A stretch of DNA of 64,000 bases. It comes from an uncultured Balneola sp. (GTDB taxonomy: Bacteria > Bacteroidota > Rhodothermia > Balneolales > Balneolaceae). Below, piece by piece: positions 61,608 through 64,000 of the stretch (its first letter is position 1; the number at the start of each line of letters is the position of its first letter). The translations under genes and the position numbers were made by a program. The notes below the pieces were generated by a model. That model was not told where the DNA came from. It saw only the letters and a list, made by a program, of their open reading frames with translations, and did not search any database. Location of the stretch: positions 1 through 64,000 of the forward strand of contig CABZWK010000001.1 in assembly GCA_902529365.1 (NCBI GenBank), in the 5' to 3' direction.

Positions 61608-62859
61608 CGTTATAATCGTTTTTCAAATAAGCAGATTTTAGCGGGTGTTCAACCGTTTTTTCAACGGTTTCATTAACTGCTACTTCAATAGCTTCTTTAA
61701 TTGATTCTAATGTTTGGACCAACAAATTGATGGGTATGGTTAATGGAGGCGCAAGCCGAATGAGCGTATTAGAATGAAGGGTCCAACCCAATAATATACC
61801 TTTATCAAAACAGCTCTCTACCACTTTCTGAGTCAATGAGCGGTCGCGTAATTCAAGTCCTAACATTGCCCCCATACCCCTTAATTCAACAATACCTGGG
61901 CCTGACAAAATAGCTCTTGCATACTTCTCTATCTCCTTAGCTCTAGCGGTATAATTGCCTTGTTTTAATACTCTTAGGTTTGCTAAAGCAGCAGCAGCAC
62001 TTACCGGGTGCCCCCCAAAGGTAGTGACGTGATTGAGTGGTGGGTCATACATAAAGCTTTTGAAACGCTCACGTGAAGACACAAACGCCCCCATCGGCAT
62101 TCCTCCAGACATAGCCTTTGCCAAACATAAAATATCGGGTACGACCTGGTAGTGTTCAAATGCAAAAAAGCGCCCAGTTCGTGCAAAACCTGATTGAATT
62201 TCATCAAAAATTAATACCGCTCCTACATCGGTGCAGCGCTTCCTTAACGCCTTTAACCAATTGAGATGAGCTACTATCACCCCCCCTTCGCCTTGAATGG
62301 GCTCAACAATGACGGCTGCTGTTTCCGTATCAATCTTAGAGAGATCTTCAATACGGTTAAAATGTAAAAACGATACTTCAGGAAGCAAGGGTAAATAAGG
62401 ATCTCTGTACACATTACGACCCGTTACACTTAACGAACCGTGTGTGTCGCCATGATAGGAATTATGAAAAGCCATTAATTTTGTACGATCAGTAGATTTT
62501 TTTGCCAGCTTGAGGGCCCCTTCATTTGCTTCAGTTCCACTGTTCACCAAGTAAACTTGCTCCAATGGCTCGGGCAATAACTCGACCAATTCTTTGGCAA
62601 AATTCCATTGCACATCTTGGACAAACTCACCATATACCATGACATGTAGGTGCTTATCTACCTGTTCTTTAATAGCCGATACCACTGCTGGGTGACGGTG
62701 GCCTAAACTACTTACAGCGATACCAGAAATAAAATCCACATAGCTTTGACCTTGCTTCGTATGTATAAATGCACCTTCTGCTTTCTCAATCTCTAGGCCT
62801 ATTGGAGCATCACTCGTCTGAGCTACAAAGTGTTTAAATTGCTCTAATGAATATGACAT
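61600..62859 (-). CDS. Class III PLP-dependent aminotransferase
   Basis: 419 residues. Fold type I, subgroup III: VNSGTEANEGALKLA (phosphate), IFDEIQSGFARTGR with Asp219, and Lys248 in LCLAKAMSGGMPMGAF forms the Schiff base. The family contains GABA, ornithine, acetylornithine and putrescine aminotransferases and glutamate-1-semialdehyde mutase, which cannot be separated with certainty by eye. The coupled succinate semialdehyde dehydrogenase (8-bp overlap) favours 4-aminobutyrate transaminase, giving a GABA-to-succinate path. The final 20 residues (EKTVEHPLKSAYLKNDYNDV) are a non-conserved tail. Start ATG at 62859. Confidence 0.92.
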   Translation of the reverse strand: MSYSLEQFKHFVAQTSDAPIGLEIEKAEGAFIHTKQGQSYVDFISGIAVSSLGHRHPAVVSAIKEQVDKHLHVMVYGEFVQDVQWNFAKELVELLPEPLEQVYLVNSGTEANEGALKLAKKSTDRTKLMAFHNSYHGDTHGSLSVTGRNVYRDPYLPLLPEVSFLHFNRIEDLSKIDTETAAVIVEPIQGEGGVIVAHLNWLKALRKRCTDVGAVLIFDEIQSGFARTGRFFAFEHYQVVPDILCLAKAMSGGMPMGAFVSSRERFKSFMYDPPLNHVTTFGGHPVSAAAALANLRVLKQGNYTARAKEIEKYARAILSGPGIVELRGMGAMLGLELRDRSLTQKVVESCFDKGILLGWTLHSNTLIRLAPPLTIPINLLVQTLESIKEAIEVAVNETVEKTVEHPLKSAYLKNDYNDV

Positions 62860-63246
62860 ATATGTATTGAGATGGTTTGAGATTGAAAATTAGTAAAATT
62901 CAAAACTAGTGAGTTTTTAAACATATATATGTTAATTATTCAGATAATGCAGGGATTACGCTATGAATCACCTTGATAGTTAAAATGTCAACCAGAAACG
63001 AGTTGAGAAGAAAAGTCCAAACCATATACCAGGAAACGTAAGTTCTGAGAAATAGGTTAAATAAATTATTAAAAATAATAGTATTTTTTTTTAAACATAA
63101 TTGTAGAAAATCGAGTCAAAGAAGCATGTGTTCAGTCAATCTGAGCTGTGATTGCATTCTATTGAATGTACTACTGTTAATAGAGGGTACATCTCGTTTA
63201 TCCAAATTATCTTAAATCACTATTCCTCAAAGAAATAATATTAATC
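62860..63246. other. A/T-rich intergenic region between aminotransferase and BNR-protein genes
   Basis: 387 bp separating two divergent genes. I see no gene or tRNA. It includes the 14-bp palindrome AACATATATATGTT at 62920-62933, about 60 bp upstream of the aminotransferase start, and a run of nine T residues within 63085-63095. Promoters for both sides must lie here but no convincing element is recognised. Confidence 0.6.
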
Positions 63247-64000
63247 ATGAAAAAATCTTATTTCCCAGCACTATTCATATTCCTTGGCACTTTAACACTA
63301 CTTTCGATTTTATTTTTACCCAATATTTGGGACAAAAGCTCAGTCAAAAGTGTCATGCTTTCAAATGGCTCTAATTTCAATCTACCTAAAATCAATAAAG
63401 CTGTAGATTACCGTGCTACAACTAATGAAGGCCGGCAAGAATATTTATTCAATCTACTTAAAGATCCGGTAAGCCAAAAAATTCCCAGAGGAATACGCTC
63501 AAGAGAGCTAAATTTTGGCCAAGAACTTGCTAAAGAATTAGCTCCAAAAGCCAAAATGCTAAATGATATGGCTTGGTCAGAAATTGGACCATATGATGTT
63601 GGCGGTAGAACGCGTGGTTTGGCTATAGATCAGCGTAACTCCAATATTTTATTGGCAGGTGGAGCTGCGGGTGGAATATGGAAAAGTACCGATGGTGGTA
63701 AATCATGGACAATCAAATCAAACCCTGGGGAAAATTTAGGCGTTACGGATATCGTACAACATCCCAACTCACCAAATACTTGGTATTATACAACGGGTGA
63801 GTACTATAGTTCAAACGACGCACGTGGTGGTGGTGGTGGAACTTATTATGGCTCTGGAATCTATAAATCCACCGATAATGGGGAGAGCTGGAATGTTATA
63901 GCCTCTACTGAGGATACCGACAACAGTTTCAACTCCCCCTTTGACTTTATTTCTGCTATCGAAATTAACCCCACCACCGGGAGCATCTTCTTTACGAGTA
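63247..64000 (+). CDS. Exported Asp-box (BNR/sortilin-like) beta-propeller protein, 5' part
   Basis: 251 codons visible, cut by the right window edge. The N-terminus (MKKSYFPALFIFLGTLTLLS) is a signal peptide or anchor. From residue 118 the repeat pattern of VPS10/sortilin-type or exo-sialidase-like propellers starts: GPYDVGGRTRGLAIDQRN, then LLAGGAAGGIWKSTDGGKSW and later YKSTDNGESW, two Asp-boxes (SxDxGxxW). Large proteins of this type in Bacteroidota often carry a C-terminal type IX sorting domain; that part is not visible here. With sprA in the window, T9SS-dependent secretion is a reasonable inference. Confidence 0.85.
   Translation, partial: MKKSYFPALFIFLGTLTLLSILFLPNIWDKSSVKSVMLSNGSNFNLPKINKAVDYRATTNEGRQEYLFNLLKDPVSQKIPRGIRSRELNFGQELAKELAPKAKMLNDMAWSEIGPYDVGGRTRGLAIDQRNSNILLAGGAAGGIWKSTDGGKSWTIKSNPGENLGVTDIVQHPNSPNTWYYTTGEYYSSNDARGGGGGTYYGSGIYKSTDNGESWNVIASTEDTDNSFNSPFDFISAIEINPTTGSIFFTS

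Overview
The window looks like ordinary chromosome from a Gram-negative, menaquinone-using bacterium of the Bacteroidota/Rhodothermota (Balneolota-like) group. Pointers are two TonB-dependent receptors with an N-terminal carboxypeptidase-regulatory-like domain, a 2447-residue SprA homologue (type IX secretion), many Gln-terminated (AQ) signal peptides, a short 284-residue primary sigma factor, an LptF/LptG pair, a two-component-propeller sensor kinase and an actinobacterial-style fused 2-oxoglutarate dehydrogenase E2-E1 protein. The lineage is inferred from gene content, not from rRNA (none present). I see no tRNA, rRNA, CRISPR array, insertion sequence, prophage or integrase; gene density is high and strands switch in operon-sized blocks.

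Layout. 1-5000 (minus): an operon of a lipoprotein PpiC foldase, a TonB-dependent receptor and an exported protein cut by the window edge, preceded by a promoter with a LacI/GalR-type palindrome in its spacer. 5160-10856 (minus): a close-packed run VOC protein - ATP-grasp ligase - carotenoid-type desaturase - two rhomboid proteases - IspG, linking isoprenoid precursor supply to a polyene desaturase. 10993-13292 (plus): rsmI-lnt. 13340-20683 (minus): sprA. 20864-23355 (plus): lptF-lptG. 23474-24843 (minus): a DUF3467 protein and a cystathionine beta-synthase-like enzyme. 25090-30674 (plus): a small DUF4290-like gene, then menF-menD-menH-menB. 30727-32679 (minus): grpE-dnaJ.

32871-37416 (minus): a second TonB-dependent receptor with a lipoprotein SGNH hydrolase, with another LacI-type palindrome upstream. 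37732-42770: two more SGNH hydrolases, the second (TesA-like) divergent from a YbbA/YbbP ABC exporter pair. 42880-45695 (minus): a low-complexity Trp/Tyr/Gly then Ser/Arg-rich lipoprotein translationally coupled to a FadL-family barrel. 45784-49403 (minus): propeller sensor kinase plus NarL-type regulator. 49535-50784 (plus): a GNAT-like protein and a 35-residue membrane peptide. 50781-56307 (minus): rpoD, then a GAF-GAF-degenerate GGDEF protein coupled to deoB, and an M3 oligopeptidase. 56547-62859: the fused 2-oxoglutarate dehydrogenase facing a class III aminotransferase-succinate semialdehyde dehydrogenase operon. 63247-64000: start of an Asp-box (BNR) propeller protein cut by the window edge.

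The most interesting points are the shared LacI-type palindromes on both TonB-receptor operons, the coupled Ser/Arg-rich lipoprotein plus FadL-family barrel, the degenerate GGDEF signalling protein coupled to deoB, and the 2-oxoglutarate/succinate semialdehyde gene neighbourhood. I found no clearly unprecedented defence or mobile system.
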